DNA of 64,000 nucleotides, taken from IMG/VR virus record IMGVR_UViG_3300044846_004119, positions 113,136-177,135 of that record; one strand, given 5' to 3'. The stretch is from a virus. Below, one piece after another: positions 24,631-33,410 of the stretch (the stretch's first letter is position 1; each line of letters starts with the position of its first letter). The position numbers and the translations under genes were made by a program. The notes beneath the pieces are model-generated. The model ran no database searches. It was not told the origin of the DNA and saw only the letters and a list, made by a program, of their open reading frames with translations.

Positions 24631-25374
24631 ATGACAGACGCATTAACACAAAAAAAAATTGCAAAAACTAAGTACCAAGACGCTAAGCGTAGTGCGTTAA
24701 GAAGTTATGACCAACAAAAGTTGGTAATTGACATTAAACAAAAAGTTTTTGAAGATTTTTATACCGATATGGTTAAAGTATCTCCTGATTTTGAATTGGT
24801 TAAAACTCAAAATTCTTTGGACTATAAAGTTTGGGTTAATTCATTTCCTGTTGAAACTTTAACATTAAATTATTTTGATTATGAAATTAAATACACAGGT
24901 AAATTACCTGAAGTAGTATCAAAAGGTAAAATTCGTATTGATGTTAGTGAACACTATGTTACTCCAAGAGGTTCGTGGAAACAAAAAAACTTGGGTTTTA
25001 AAATTAAAACTTTATTAGGTTATAATGAAGAAAGTCCATATTACAAATCTGGTAGAACTGTTGCTAAGAAAATAATTGAATATGTAGATTCTTTATGGGT
25101 AATTGAAAAAGACAGATTATTAAAACAAGATATAAGAAGCCGTGCCTTCAGAGAATTAATTGGCATGTTTAGTTTTTCTAGAGTTGATTTTGGTACACCA
25201 ACAACGCCAAACGACCCTAATACTTTTACAGTAACTAATGTTAATAAAACCAAGATTATTTTAGGGTACAGATATCGTTCTGTTAATGATAAGATTGAGT
25301 TTATTAAAAAGGATATCATTGTACCTAAAGAATTTAATTTAACTTCTTTAGTGGAAAAATTAGGAGAATTGTAA
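24631..25374 (+). CDS. Hypothetical protein
   Basis: 247 aa, no family recognised. Helical N-terminus (about 1-55), a beta-rich middle and a basic helix region near 140-180 (GRTVAKKIIEYVDSLW). It has its own host-like promoter box and is followed by another such box, so it is probably monocistronic and early. Confidence 0.78.
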   Translation: MTDALTQKKIAKTKYQDAKRSALRSYDQQKLVIDIKQKVFEDFYTDMVKVSPDFELVKTQNSLDYKVWVNSFPVETLTLNYFDYEIKYTGKLPEVVSKGKIRIDVSEHYVTPRGSWKQKNLGFKIKTLLGYNEESPYYKSGRTVAKKIIEYVDSLWVIEKDRLLKQDIRSRAFRELIGMFSFSRVDFGTPTTPNDPNTFTVTNVNKTKIILGYRYRSVNDKIEFIKKDIIVPKEFNLTSLVEKLGEL

Positions 25375-25383
25375 AAAACTCAG

Positions 25384-25391
25384 TATATTTG
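25384..25391 (+). promoter_or_regulatory. TATATTTG box upstream of 25409
   Basis: Matches TAnnTTTG, 17 bases before the ATG at 25409 and directly after the previous stop codon. Confidence 0.55.
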
Positions 25392-25408
25392 TAGAAACAA
25401 TTAAGGAT

Positions 25409-25684
25409 ATGAACACACAGACATACAACATCAGAATCGAGAACGAGAAATTTGGTAAACTTTTGAATGAAACATTCATTGATGGAATCCAATTCAAATT
25501 ATTTTTGAAGATGGTTAGTGGATGTTTAGAGTTAAAAAATGACTTAACATTTTTCAACGGAACCGATTTCTTAATCAACATTCCTTACAAATTTTTAAAG
25601 GATTCAATTATTGTTACATCAACTAACGAGTTCACTTTGGCTGACCATGCAAAAAGCAAAATTGAAGCGTTAGTTACTAAATAA
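25409..25684 (+). CDS. Small hypothetical protein
   Basis: 91 aa, no family recognised; compact alpha/beta, no membrane segment. Preceded by a host-like promoter and followed 8 bases later by a membrane-protein gene in the same unit. Confidence 0.7.
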   Translation: MNTQTYNIRIENEKFGKLLNETFIDGIQFKLFLKMVSGCLELKNDLTFFNGTDFLINIPYKFLKDSIIVTSTNEFTLADHAKSKIEALVTK

Positions 25685-25692
25685 AATAAATT

Positions 25693-25935
25693 ATGAGCAT
25701 TGAAACAGGATTATTAATCTCAATTTTAGCATCACTTTATATCATCTATAAGTTTTGGAAAAAAATTCTTAAAACTTTGTTGATTATTACAGTACTTTTT
25801 TTTGTTTTTTTAGTAATTAAAGTAAAAAGTGTTTACGATAAATTAATTTCAAAAGATACTATTGAACAACCTAGTGAAACAATTCTTAATAAAAAAGAAC
25901 TTAATAAAGTTTGGGAATTAATTACTAAAGAATAA
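25693..25935 (+). CDS. Small membrane protein
   Basis: 80 aa. Two hydrophobic stretches, about 5-20 (GLLISILASLYIIYKF) and 26-45 (LKTLLIITVLFFVFLVI), then a charged cytoplasm-type tail. Function unknown. Confidence 0.7.
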   Translation: MSIETGLLISILASLYIIYKFWKKILKTLLIITVLFFVFLVIKVKSVYDKLISKDTIEQPSETILNKKELNKVWELITKE

Positions 25936-25942
25936 TAAAAAA

Positions 25943-26053
25943 ATGTCTTTTATTAATATAAGAACAATTTTGTTAATAAAAATGTTGATGGTTTTAGAGT
26001 TTTACCTGTTTCTGAATTCTCATAATATATTGTTTCCTTGTTTAAAAAAATAA
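25943..26053 (+). CDS. Possible 36-aa hydrophobic peptide
   Basis: An ATG 7 bases after the previous stop opens a short frame (MSFINIRTILLIKMLMVLEF...) that ends just before the hairpin region at 26080. It has no visible ribosome site and could be chance; listed because it fills the gap between two genes. Confidence 0.3.
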   Translation: MSFINIRTILLIKMLMVLEFYLFLNSHNILFPCLKK

Positions 26054-26085
26054 GGTGGTGGTGTCTGACATAACCTGTCGGCCCT

Positions 26086-26113
26086 AAAGGAGACTTAGGT
26101 CTCCTTTTTTTTG
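26086..26113 (+). terminator. Intrinsic terminator with a competing hairpin
   Basis: AAAGGAGAC (26086-26094) pairs with GTCTCCTTT (26099-26107) over TTAG, followed by T residues. CCTAA (26083-26087) can instead pair with TTAGG (26095-26099), which would break the terminator stem, so a switch is possible. Confidence 0.8.
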
Positions 26114-26142
26114 TTTTAATGATATTTATAACTAAAACAATT

Positions 26143-26463
26143 ATGGCTAAAGATATTATTATTTCGGAAAAACAATTAGAACTGTTAGTTAATGGCGTTA
26201 AAAAAGGAAATATACAAGAGCACGGACAAGAAGGGTCTTATATGGCAAAACAACAATTATTCACTATTGCAACATTAGCACATGCTATGTGGGAAAAAAT
26301 GGAACAAGGTGAACAACTTGAGGATTGGATGGAGACTAAACTTGCTCAGGCCGAACAAAGTGTTGTTAGTGTTGTTAAGACATATATGTATGACGAATTT
26401 GAGTCTAAAGACTCTGAAGGTATGGGTAAATTAAATTACGATGAAATAGTAATTGGTAAATAA
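26143..26463 (+). CDS. Tagged conserved phage protein
   Basis: 106 aa from ATG 26143, which follows a TATTTATA box at 26123-26130. It begins with the tag-like KDIIISEKQLELLVNGVKK. The helical body (SYMAKQQLFTIATLAHAMWE, then EDWMETKLAQAEQSVVSVVK) matches a small protein seen in many T4-like marine phages, of unknown function. Confidence 0.8.
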   Translation: MAKDIIISEKQLELLVNGVKKGNIQEHGQEGSYMAKQQLFTIATLAHAMWEKMEQGEQLEDWMETKLAQAEQSVVSVVKTYMYDEFESKDSEGMGKLNYDEIVIGK

Positions 26464-26522
26464 TTAGAAAATACTTTTACATTTAAAAACTTTTGTTTTA
26501 TTATTAAGACAAAAGTTTTTTT

Positions 26523-27419
26523 ATGAGTAAAATTATAGTAACAGGTGGGTTAGGTTTTATTGGGTCACATTTTGTAAATTATGTTAGAGAAAATACATAC
26601 CACAAAGTATTAATTATTGATAAACTTACATACGCAGGTAATCTTAATAATCTTATATTACCAACCGATTATTTAAAAAAAGATATATGTGATGTGATAC
26701 CTGAGGATTTAGGTGACTACGATTACATAGTTAATTTTGCTGCTGAGTCACACGTTGACAATTCAATTAAAGACGGATTACCATTTGTTAAATCAAATGT
26801 ACAAGGTACCTTCAACATGATTGAGGTCGCAAGAAAAAACAAAAACCTAATTAAATTCTTACACATTTCAACGGACGAAGTTTATGGTGATATAGATGAG
26901 TATTCAGCAATTGAATCCGATAACATTATTCCAAGTTCATATTATTCTGCAACTAAAGCATCTGCCGATATGTTGGTAATGTCTGCAGGAAGAACATATG
27001 GGTTTCCATATTTAATCACACGTACTTGTAATAATTACGGGGAAAATCAACACCACGAAAAATTTATACCAAAGATTATTAGGTCAATTAAAAACGGTGA
27101 TGAGGTACCGGTGTATGGTGATGGTGAACAAGTTAGGGAGTGGATACATGCTGATGATAACGCAAAATCAATATTAACCTTATTAATGTCGGATGAAGTT
27201 AATGAAATATATAATATTGGAACTGGAGAATCATACACTAACAACCAAATAATCAAAATGATTGGTGATATATTAGGTAAGGATGTTAAATTTAAATACG
27301 TTGAGGATAGACTAGGCCACGATAGAAGATATTCATTAAGTTCTTTAAAATATGAAAACAAATTTGGTGTAATGCAAAATACTAAACTAACCGAATGGTT
27401 AAAAAAAATAATTAAATAA
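26523..27419 (+). CDS. rfbB: dTDP-glucose 4,6-dehydratase (RmlB-like)
   Basis: 298 aa. The NAD site GGLGFIGSHF is at residues 8-17, NFAAESHVDNSI near 75-86, and the catalytic YxxxK appears in SYYSATKASADM near 140. This short-chain dehydrogenase makes dTDP-4-keto-6-deoxyglucose for deoxysugars. It is about 40 residues shorter than cellular RmlB. With RmlC 260 bases downstream it could supply a rhamnose-type sugar for modifying host surface glycans or virion proteins; RmlA and RmlD are not in the window. Confidence 0.92.
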   Translation: MSKIIVTGGLGFIGSHFVNYVRENTYHKVLIIDKLTYAGNLNNLILPTDYLKKDICDVIPEDLGDYDYIVNFAAESHVDNSIKDGLPFVKSNVQGTFNMIEVARKNKNLIKFLHISTDEVYGDIDEYSAIESDNIIPSSYYSATKASADMLVMSAGRTYGFPYLITRTCNNYGENQHHEKFIPKIIRSIKNGDEVPVYGDGEQVREWIHADDNAKSILTLLMSDEVNEIYNIGTGESYTNNQIIKMIGDILGKDVKFKYVEDRLGHDRRYSLSSLKYENKFGVMQNTKLTEWLKKIIK

Positions 27420-27425
27420 ATAAAA

Positions 27426-27647
27426 ATGGTAGAAAAACAAAACAGATTACTTAATGCGTTAGACGCAAAATATCGAGCGGAAATAATGGACGCTTTAGCA
27501 AGATTAGAAGTTTACGTAACTTCACCCGTTGCAATTGGGGAACATCCACAACATACTGAAGAAATGGATAAATTAATTGAACAGTATGCAAATGCTAAAG
27601 ATAAAGCTGAATCATTAATGATTATGAAAGCGGAATTAGGATTTTAA
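27426..27647 (+). CDS. Small conserved phage protein
   Basis: 73 aa, helical. EIMDALARLEVYVTSPVAIG followed by EHPQHTEEMDKLIEQ resembles a small protein that accompanies T4-like marine phage gene clusters. Function unknown. It sits between the two dTDP-sugar genes. Confidence 0.75.
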   Translation: MVEKQNRLLNALDAKYRAEIMDALARLEVYVTSPVAIGEHPQHTEEMDKLIEQYANAKDKAESLMIMKAELGF

Positions 27648-27677
27648 ATGAGTTAATTTAAACAAATAATAAATAAT

Positions 27678-28199
27678 ATGGAAGAAGGTTTATTAATACA
27701 TAATTCAGTATTCAAAGATAGTCGAGGAACATTTGCACCTTTACCTTTAAAATTTGATGAAAGTAACTTATCTGTTTTACGTAAAGATTGGGTACAAAGT
27801 AATATTAGTGTTAACCCTAATAAATTTACGTTTAGAGGATTACATTTTCAAGTTGGTGAGTTCGCTCAGTCAAAGTTAGTTAAGGTCATTACGGGGAAGA
27901 TAATCGACTTCATCGTTGATATTAGACCTAATTCGCCTAACTATCTAAAGACTTATGAGTTTGTTGTAGAACCTAACAATGAATTGTTTGTCCCTAAAGG
28001 ATTTGCCCACGGGTTTATAACTACTGAGGATAACACGGTAGTTCAGTACTTGGTAGACAATGATTACTCACCATTAAAGGAGGGTTCCATTTTTTGGGCT
28101 GACTTTAATTTAGTTAAACAAACCGTAGAACGAGTGATTGAGGATAATGAGTTAACAATTTCAACAAAGGATTTGGTAACTAAAAATTTTAATGTATAA
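27678..28199 (+). CDS. rfbC: dTDP-4-dehydrorhamnose 3,5-epimerase (RmlC-like)
   Basis: 173 aa, the normal length. FRGLHFQ (about 54-60) carries the catalytic His, and GKIIDFIVDIRPNSPNY, FVPKGFAHGFITTEDN and the Asp/Tyr region match the cupin fold of RmlC. It epimerises C3 and C5 of the product of RmlB. It overlaps the next gene by 8 bases. Confidence 0.93.
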   Translation: MEEGLLIHNSVFKDSRGTFAPLPLKFDESNLSVLRKDWVQSNISVNPNKFTFRGLHFQVGEFAQSKLVKVITGKIIDFIVDIRPNSPNYLKTYEFVVEPNNELFVPKGFAHGFITTEDNTVVQYLVDNDYSPLKEGSIFWADFNLVKQTVERVIEDNELTISTKDLVTKNFNV

Positions 28200-28458
28200 T
28201 CAAGCGATAAAATTTCATGAGAATAAGACAATACCAATTGAACTACCAAGTCCAACAGGCACAACTTCTGTTGATATAAAGTTAAAAAGTGGGAAGAATG
28301 ACCTCAGTTTTATTGTTGAAGTTTATAGAACCAAGGATATTAATGGTTTAACTAATAAAGTAATACAACACTATATCTACAAACAATTATCATTGTATCT
28401 AACATTATTCTCAATCGATGACGAATATAACATAGAGACTTTTAATTTTATTGATTGA
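28192..28458 (+). CDS. Hypothetical protein
   Basis: 88 aa, no family recognised; proline-rich N-terminus (IPIELPSPTGTTSVDI) then beta/alpha. Its start overlaps the RmlC gene by 8 bases, suggesting coupled expression with the sugar genes. Confidence 0.65.
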   Translation: MYNQAIKFHENKTIPIELPSPTGTTSVDIKLKSGKNDLSFIVEVYRTKDINGLTNKVIQHYIYKQLSLYLTLFSIDDEYNIETFNFID

Positions 28459-28485
28459 TAAGATATTTATAGTGAAAACATTACT

Positions 28486-28929
28486 ATGAAAAATGAAATT
28501 TTAAAAGATAAAATATTTGAGGTTATTAAACAACAAGAATTATTAACCGAACAAAAAACAGGTACTAAAGATTTTATTGAGATGGTTTCTCTGTTATTTC
28601 ACTCTAGAACTCAAGCACATACATTACATTTACAGACCAAATCATTTGCTGAACATAGTGCATTAAATGGGTATTATGACGAAATTGGAGGATTGGTTGA
28701 TGGGATTATAGAATCATACCAAGGTAAATATAGTATCCTCAAAGGGTATAAAAAATACGATATTGAAGATTATAAAGACTCAACAACCACAATTAATTAT
28801 TTTAAAGACCTTTGTGGACAAGTTAATGATTTAAGAGATTGTTGTAAAGATTCTTATATTCAAAATCAAATTGATACTGTTTGTGAATTAATTAACTCAA
28901 CATTATATAAATTAAGATTTTTAAAATAA
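28486..28929 (+). CDS. Tagged ferritin-like protein (DUF5856-type)
   Basis: 147 aa. The N-terminal helix ends ELLTEQ (L-T-E at 20-22), a possible processing site. The body (LLFHSRTQAHTLHLQTKSFA, HSALNGYYDEIGGLVDGII) is a four-helix pattern with His and Glu placed like Dps/ferritin-like phage proteins of the DUF5856 type. Metal binding is possible but not shown. A TATTTAT box lies at 28463-28470. Confidence 0.82.
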   Translation: MKNEILKDKIFEVIKQQELLTEQKTGTKDFIEMVSLLFHSRTQAHTLHLQTKSFAEHSALNGYYDEIGGLVDGIIESYQGKYSILKGYKKYDIEDYKDSTTTINYFKDLCGQVNDLRDCCKDSYIQNQIDTVCELINSTLYKLRFLK

Positions 28930-28949
28930 TTAAATCAATATTTATTTTT

Positions 28950-30137
28950 ATGAATAAACGAGAAATTCTTAACGATTTAATTAAAAAAATAATTTCATGT
29001 AATACTCAACATGAACTTAAAGAAATTGTTAAAGATATTAATGATTTTATTAATGATTATTCTATTGTCAATAATTCTAATGAGTATAAGAGGCTCAAAA
29101 ATGCCGTTGGAATTATGAGAATAAAACTAAAAAAAGATTTTAAGATTGATGAGTCAAAAACAATTCGTGTTACTGAGTTTGACTTAGTTAAAATTGTTAA
29201 ATTAATTATTAAAGAACAACTTGAAGGTCAAGGAGAAAATCCTTTGTCGGAAAAAGAGATTAGGTTATTCAAATATCTTAATAAAAATAAACAAGATATG
29301 GGTAACCAATCTAAAATGTTAGCTTTTGTTAAAACCATGATGCCTTTTGTGGGGAGACCTGAATCTGATGCAAGATTCTATTACGAAATTTATACCGCGA
29401 ACTACAGACCTGATGGTGATTACGAGAATTTAGATAAGACAACTTTCAGAAACTTCAAAGAGTTTAAACAAAGAAGAACGCCAAACAATAACGCGTACCA
29501 ATTCAGTAGCGCTAAAATTCCTTTTAAAGGTTCTAATATTGAAGGGTATTGGGATGTTAATAGAAAAAATGAATGGTATTATGTTGTTAAGTCTTATGGT
29601 TGGTATCCAGTTTATTTATTCATTAACAATCAATGGTATGTAGTTAGTAATACCTATTCATCATCAACATCTAAACAAATGTCACACGCTAATCCTGTAA
29701 GATATAATTCAGGTTTAGATGCTAAAGTTATTAGTGTAACAAAGGAAGAAATCCAAAATCTTATTAACGGAAAAAGTTTAGATGATGTTAAATCCGAAAG
29801 AGTAACTAATTTTGGTGATAAATTTGCTAGTTCTTTAATTGGTACTAAAAAATTATTAACTATTGATTTTGGATGGGGTGATAACAGAAAGAAAGTTAAT
29901 TATACTATCACAGACGTTAAGAATGACGGTGGTAAAATTAAAATTGACATCACTATTAATAAAGCAGGTACCGTTGAAGGTACAAATAAGATGGTTGTTA
30001 ATCCTGAAGGTTATGTACACCCAAGCCCTTTCTCAGAAGATTTGGAAAATGGTATTGAGTTAAAAATAATTTCTGATAATAAAGATTATTTAACTGATGA
30101 TAATACTGAGTTTACTTTTCATCACCCCTCAAAATAA
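28950..30137 (+). CDS. Large protein with an internal tag
   Basis: 395 aa. An extra N-terminal helical domain (1-68) precedes the tag sequence TIRVTEFDLVKIVKLIIKEQ (about 71-90), which elsewhere stands at the N-terminus. The C-terminal 300 residues contain aromatic-rich beta segments (GYWDVNRKNEWYYVVKSYGW) with no recognised family. The ATG follows a TATTTATT box by 3 bases. Confidence 0.8.
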   Translation: MNKREILNDLIKKIISCNTQHELKEIVKDINDFINDYSIVNNSNEYKRLKNAVGIMRIKLKKDFKIDESKTIRVTEFDLVKIVKLIIKEQLEGQGENPLSEKEIRLFKYLNKNKQDMGNQSKMLAFVKTMMPFVGRPESDARFYYEIYTANYRPDGDYENLDKTTFRNFKEFKQRRTPNNNAYQFSSAKIPFKGSNIEGYWDVNRKNEWYYVVKSYGWYPVYLFINNQWYVVSNTYSSSTSKQMSHANPVRYNSGLDAKVISVTKEEIQNLINGKSLDDVKSERVTNFGDKFASSLIGTKKLLTIDFGWGDNRKKVNYTITDVKNDGGKIKIDITINKAGTVEGTNKMVVNPEGYVHPSPFSEDLENGIELKIISDNKDYLTDDNTEFTFHHPSK

Positions 30138-30140
30138 GGT

Positions 30141-30845
30141 TTAAAATTTTATTAAAAAATCTATTGAGATTGGTACTTCTTCTTCTCGATTCTCGGAAAA
30201 GTCTAAGGTAACATCCTTTGACTCATTATTAAAGATAAAACGACCTTGAGAACCTTCATTAATTTCCCATCCACCCATGTGTTTTTCTAATTGTTCGTAA
30301 ATGAAATTAACAATTTTAACGTCTAAATTTATCCGGCCTTCAAAATCTCCGTATGCAAAGTCATTACAGTCACCACTATCACCACCACCACTAAAATCAA
30401 CATAACCTTCAGAAACATTTTTTTCGTGAAGTTGGTCAAATAAATTCACAATTGCTTCATACAATTCATCACTATAATCTTCTTTAATTTCTTCTAATGT
30501 GGTTTCTGATTGAGATTCTAATGTTGTGTATTGCATTTCCCATACGTTTAAAAATAATATACGTTCTTTACAATCAATATTAATTCTAATTGTGCCTCTA
30601 TACTCACAATCTGACATTACTTTGTAGACCTCATTTTTGTCTAAAATATGTTCTAAAGTGTCAGATATTGCTTCATATAATTCTATTGTTGTTCCGTCGT
30701 CACTGTACGCACTGTCGTCCATGTAATCAAGGTGGCATTCTTCAGTATAAACGGTAATGTTAACCTCACTACTTCCATATGACATGCAATAATATGAAAA
30801 TAGTTTAAGGGTTTTTAATTGTTCTTCAGTTACTTGAGGTGTCAT
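30141..30845 (-). CDS. Hypothetical acidic protein, DUF6878-like end
   Basis: 234 aa, very acidic. The segment HMGGWEINEGSQGRFIFN near 195-212 resembles DUF6878-type proteins (GGWENNEGxxGxxxF). Starts TPQVTEEQLKTLKLF, weakly like the tags. A minus-strand TATTTATA box (complement of 30858-30865) precedes it. Confidence 0.75.
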   Translation of the reverse strand: MTPQVTEEQLKTLKLFSYYCMSYGSSEVNITVYTEECHLDYMDDSAYSDDGTTIELYEAISDTLEHILDKNEVYKVMSDCEYRGTIRINIDCKERILFLNVWEMQYTTLESQSETTLEEIKEDYSDELYEAIVNLFDQLHEKNVSEGYVDFSGGGDSGDCNDFAYGDFEGRINLDVKIVNFIYEQLEKHMGGWEINEGSQGRFIFNNESKDVTLDFSENREEEVPISIDFLIKF

Positions 30846-30867
30846 ATTGTTTTTAACTATAAATACT

Positions 30868-31215
30868 TTAATCTATGTTAATATCTAAAGTTCTCATCAT
30901 CCACATAGGTCTTTCTTTAGATTCTAAAGCCATTATCCATTCTTTAGCACAAGGTAAATGGTTATAACAATCTTCTCTAACATGTTGTTCACCAACATAA
31001 CGAGTGTAAACAATCTTATCATCACTATTTACAAATGACATACCAAAAACCTTTTCCATTTCAAAAATACCCTCACTATGATGTCTAAACATTCTGTGAT
31101 TAGAATGTCCATACCAAGCCTTGGTCTCGTCAAACCAATTGTGTATGTTTATGTATTCTTCCCAAGTTCCACCAAATTTTTTGGCCGATGATTTTGCGTG
31201 AATAATAGGGTGCAT
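30868..31215 (-). CDS. DUF6915-like protein
   Basis: 115 aa. HAKSSAKKFGGTWEEYINIH, WFDETKAWYGHSNHR and HHSEGIFEMEKVFG match a small family (DUF6915 type) in phages and bacteria. Several conserved His could bind metal. Function unknown. Confidence 0.8.
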   Translation of the reverse strand: MHPIIHAKSSAKKFGGTWEEYINIHNWFDETKAWYGHSNHRMFRHHSEGIFEMEKVFGMSFVNSDDKIVYTRYVGEQHVREDCYNHLPCAKEWIMALESKERPMWMMRTLDINID

Positions 31216-31293
31216 AATGTTTTTAATGTAAATATAAGTATTTTGTTCACATGATAAATAAAAAATATTTCTTAACCCAATATATTTATTAAT

Positions 31294-31731
31294 ATGGAAA
31301 ATACATCATTCGGTAATGATTACCAATTTGGACATTGTCATTACTTTGCAAAATATCTAATAAAAGTATTCCAAGAGTTACTTCCTAATGAGGAAATTAA
31401 TTACCATTTAATATTAGCTGAAAGACTTGATGATGATAATGAAAATATTGACGATGTGTTAGTCCATGTTTATCTTAAAGTAGGTGACTATCTAATTGAT
31501 TCTGAAGGTGTACATTCTATTGATATTGCTTCAGAAAGAGAAAAAGAATGGGCCGACAGAGAAATGGATTTAACCCCTGATGGGTATGACTTCTCAACTT
31601 GGGAAGAAAGTAGAGATGAGATTCCTGAAATGTTCTTCAATAGATTCTGTTCAACCAAAAAATTAAAACAAGATGTAATTGATTTTGTTAAAAGACAAGA
31701 TGTTCAAGAAGTTATTCAAAAATTAAAATAA
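31294..31731 (+). CDS. Possible papain-fold (Cys-His) protein
   Basis: 145 aa. A Cys followed by a helix (GHCHYFAKYLIKVF, Cys at 15) and later HVYLKVGDYLIDSEG (His near 57, Asp near 66) follow the order of Cys-His-Asp hydrolases of the papain/NlpC type. No further family evidence. A TATTTATT box precedes it by 4 bases. Confidence 0.7.
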   Translation: MENTSFGNDYQFGHCHYFAKYLIKVFQELLPNEEINYHLILAERLDDDNENIDDVLVHVYLKVGDYLIDSEGVHSIDIASEREKEWADREMDLTPDGYDFSTWEESRDEIPEMFFNRFCSTKKLKQDVIDFVKRQDVQEVIQKLK

Positions 31732-31743
31732 ATTTACTACATT

Positions 31744-32313
31744 ATGAAACTTAAAATAACAGAACAACAATTACACAGTATCAACGAATTCCTTGCCGAA
31801 AAGAAAGCTTTCTTTAAATATTGGGATAGATTTGGTGGTAAAATTGATGATAACTTTTATAAGTTATTTGGTTTTGACGGTACTCGATTACCTGAGTTAA
31901 TTGTTGGTAAAACTAAAATTAGGTATTACGATGTTTTAGGTTTTTTAAGAGAGTGGTTAGGTGAGTCTAAATCAATTGAAATGACTGAAGAATTGTTAAA
32001 AGGCACCCACCATGTTGTTGGGCCTATTTATGGTGGTTATGATTACAAATTTACTGTATCTGAAGTACAAGAAAAAAATTCAACCCAATTTACAACTACA
32101 GTACTTATTGATGATGTTAATGGTGAGGTGACTTTATTTCAGAATGAAGAACTTTATAAATTAATTGACGCGAGAAATGAAGAAAATTTTGGATGGGAGA
32201 TTGAAAATGAAATTCAAGACTGTACTGATGAATACCTTTCAAAAGAAATAACTAGCCGTACGGGAATTGTAATTGTGTTTAATGATATTGATTTCACAAG
32301 TGGTGAAAAATAA
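31744..32313 (+). CDS. Tagged small-protein family member
   Basis: 189 aa. It starts with the tag LKITEQQLHSINEFLAE and ends with a helix plus TGI strand (YLSKEITSRTGIVIVFND), the same C-terminal pattern as several tagged paralogs in this window. The middle is beta-rich. Function unknown. Confidence 0.75.
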   Translation: MKLKITEQQLHSINEFLAEKKAFFKYWDRFGGKIDDNFYKLFGFDGTRLPELIVGKTKIRYYDVLGFLREWLGESKSIEMTEELLKGTHHVVGPIYGGYDYKFTVSEVQEKNSTQFTTTVLIDDVNGEVTLFQNEELYKLIDARNEENFGWEIENEIQDCTDEYLSKEITSRTGIVIVFNDIDFTSGEK

Positions 32314-32703
32314 TTATCTTTTTTGTCTTTGTTCCCAATCTGTTTTACCTGTACTTCCAGGTTTCATTTGACTTAATCTATGTTCCCAATCAAAAATTGA
32401 AATACCTTTTCCATCGTAAATAATTACTTGATAATCATAACTTTTAAGCGGTAAATGTTCAAAAGGAATTAATTTTGAAACGACATTCATTATTTGATGG
32501 TCAATCAACCAAAGAACGTCAATGTCATCCTCTACCTCTTCTATGGTTATATCTTCATCTTTCATATAAATTTTATAGATAAGATATGGCTGACGCACCC
32601 CATGTATAGACACATCAATATGGTCAACATTGGGGTACGTCGATAGTATAAGACCTGAATTAACAATCTTGTTTAACGCTTGTATTTCTTGGTCTTGAGT
32701 CAT
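32314..32703 (-). CDS. Hypothetical protein
   Basis: 129 aa, not recognised. Its start overlaps the stop of the upstream minus-strand gene by one base; it ends tail to tail with the tagged gene 31744-32313 with no spacer. The C-terminus (KPGSTGKTDWEQRQKR) is disordered and basic. Confidence 0.7.
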   Translation of the reverse strand: MTQDQEIQALNKIVNSGLILSTYPNVDHIDVSIHGVRQPYLIYKIYMKDEDITIEEVEDDIDVLWLIDHQIMNVVSKLIPFEHLPLKSYDYQVIIYDGKGISIFDWEHRLSQMKPGSTGKTDWEQRQKR

Positions 32704-33299
32704 TATTTAATATCGTTACTTCCGATTAAAGTATAACTGAATGAGTTACCATGGATGTTTTTAGACTTTCTACAGATTGACATGAATTCCTCAAAATCCG
32801 CAGCTTTCTTAAATACTTGACAACCTTCAGACCAATTCTCTACGTAAGTTGAGTCAGCACCCGCTTTATGAATATTAATACCGTAAACACCTTCAGTTAT
32901 TTTTGTTTCATCATATTTCATATCACGATTTGCATCACGATAAACCTTAACATTCTTTGCTTGACCTAACGCTTCATATTTACCTTGGTGTAATCTAATA
33001 GTGTGGGAACCACGATATTGGCCCTCAACTAAACGAGCAACACCCGCAGCGTTATGATATTCCATAACACCTTTTTTACCTGGGTCAGTAGTTGCTGGCC
33101 AAATATGGAATTTCCATTCACCATTTTCTTTGTATGATAATGTAATATAATCATCAAATACATTGGTAACTTTATCACCTGTAGAATCATTTCTAACTCC
33201 CACAATGTTCACATCAAAACCTTTGTTGTTTGCATCCTCAAACCATACGTGACCTTTACTTTTAACCGCCGATTCAATTTGCTCTCTTTTGTAAGACAT
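32703..33299 (-). CDS. L,D-transpeptidase-like (YkuD-type) candidate
   Basis: 198 aa. The segment YGINIHKAGADSTYVENWSE followed by GCQVF places a His and a SxGC cysteine with the spacing of YkuD catalytic motifs (H-x14-17-SxGC). It has a beta-rich N-terminal half and no signal peptide. It could act on peptidoglycan and would be the best cell-wall enzyme candidate in the window, but the motif match alone is not proof. A TATTTATT box (complement near 33328-33336) precedes it. Confidence 0.65.
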   Translation of the reverse strand: MSYKREQIESAVKSKGHVWFEDANNKGFDVNIVGVRNDSTGDKVTNVFDDYITLSYKENGEWKFHIWPATTDPGKKGVMEYHNAAGVARLVEGQYRGSHTIRLHQGKYEALGQAKNVKVYRDANRDMKYDETKITEGVYGINIHKAGADSTYVENWSEGCQVFKKAADFEEFMSICRKSKNIHGNSFSYTLIGSNDIK

Positions 33300-33410
33300 A
33301 ATTTAATTTTTAATTGTTTATTTATTAAATAAATATGAGGTTAACATTTAATCTGCGGTTTTGAAGTTAAATAATAATATAAACTATTATGGGATATATT
33401 TATATTATAG

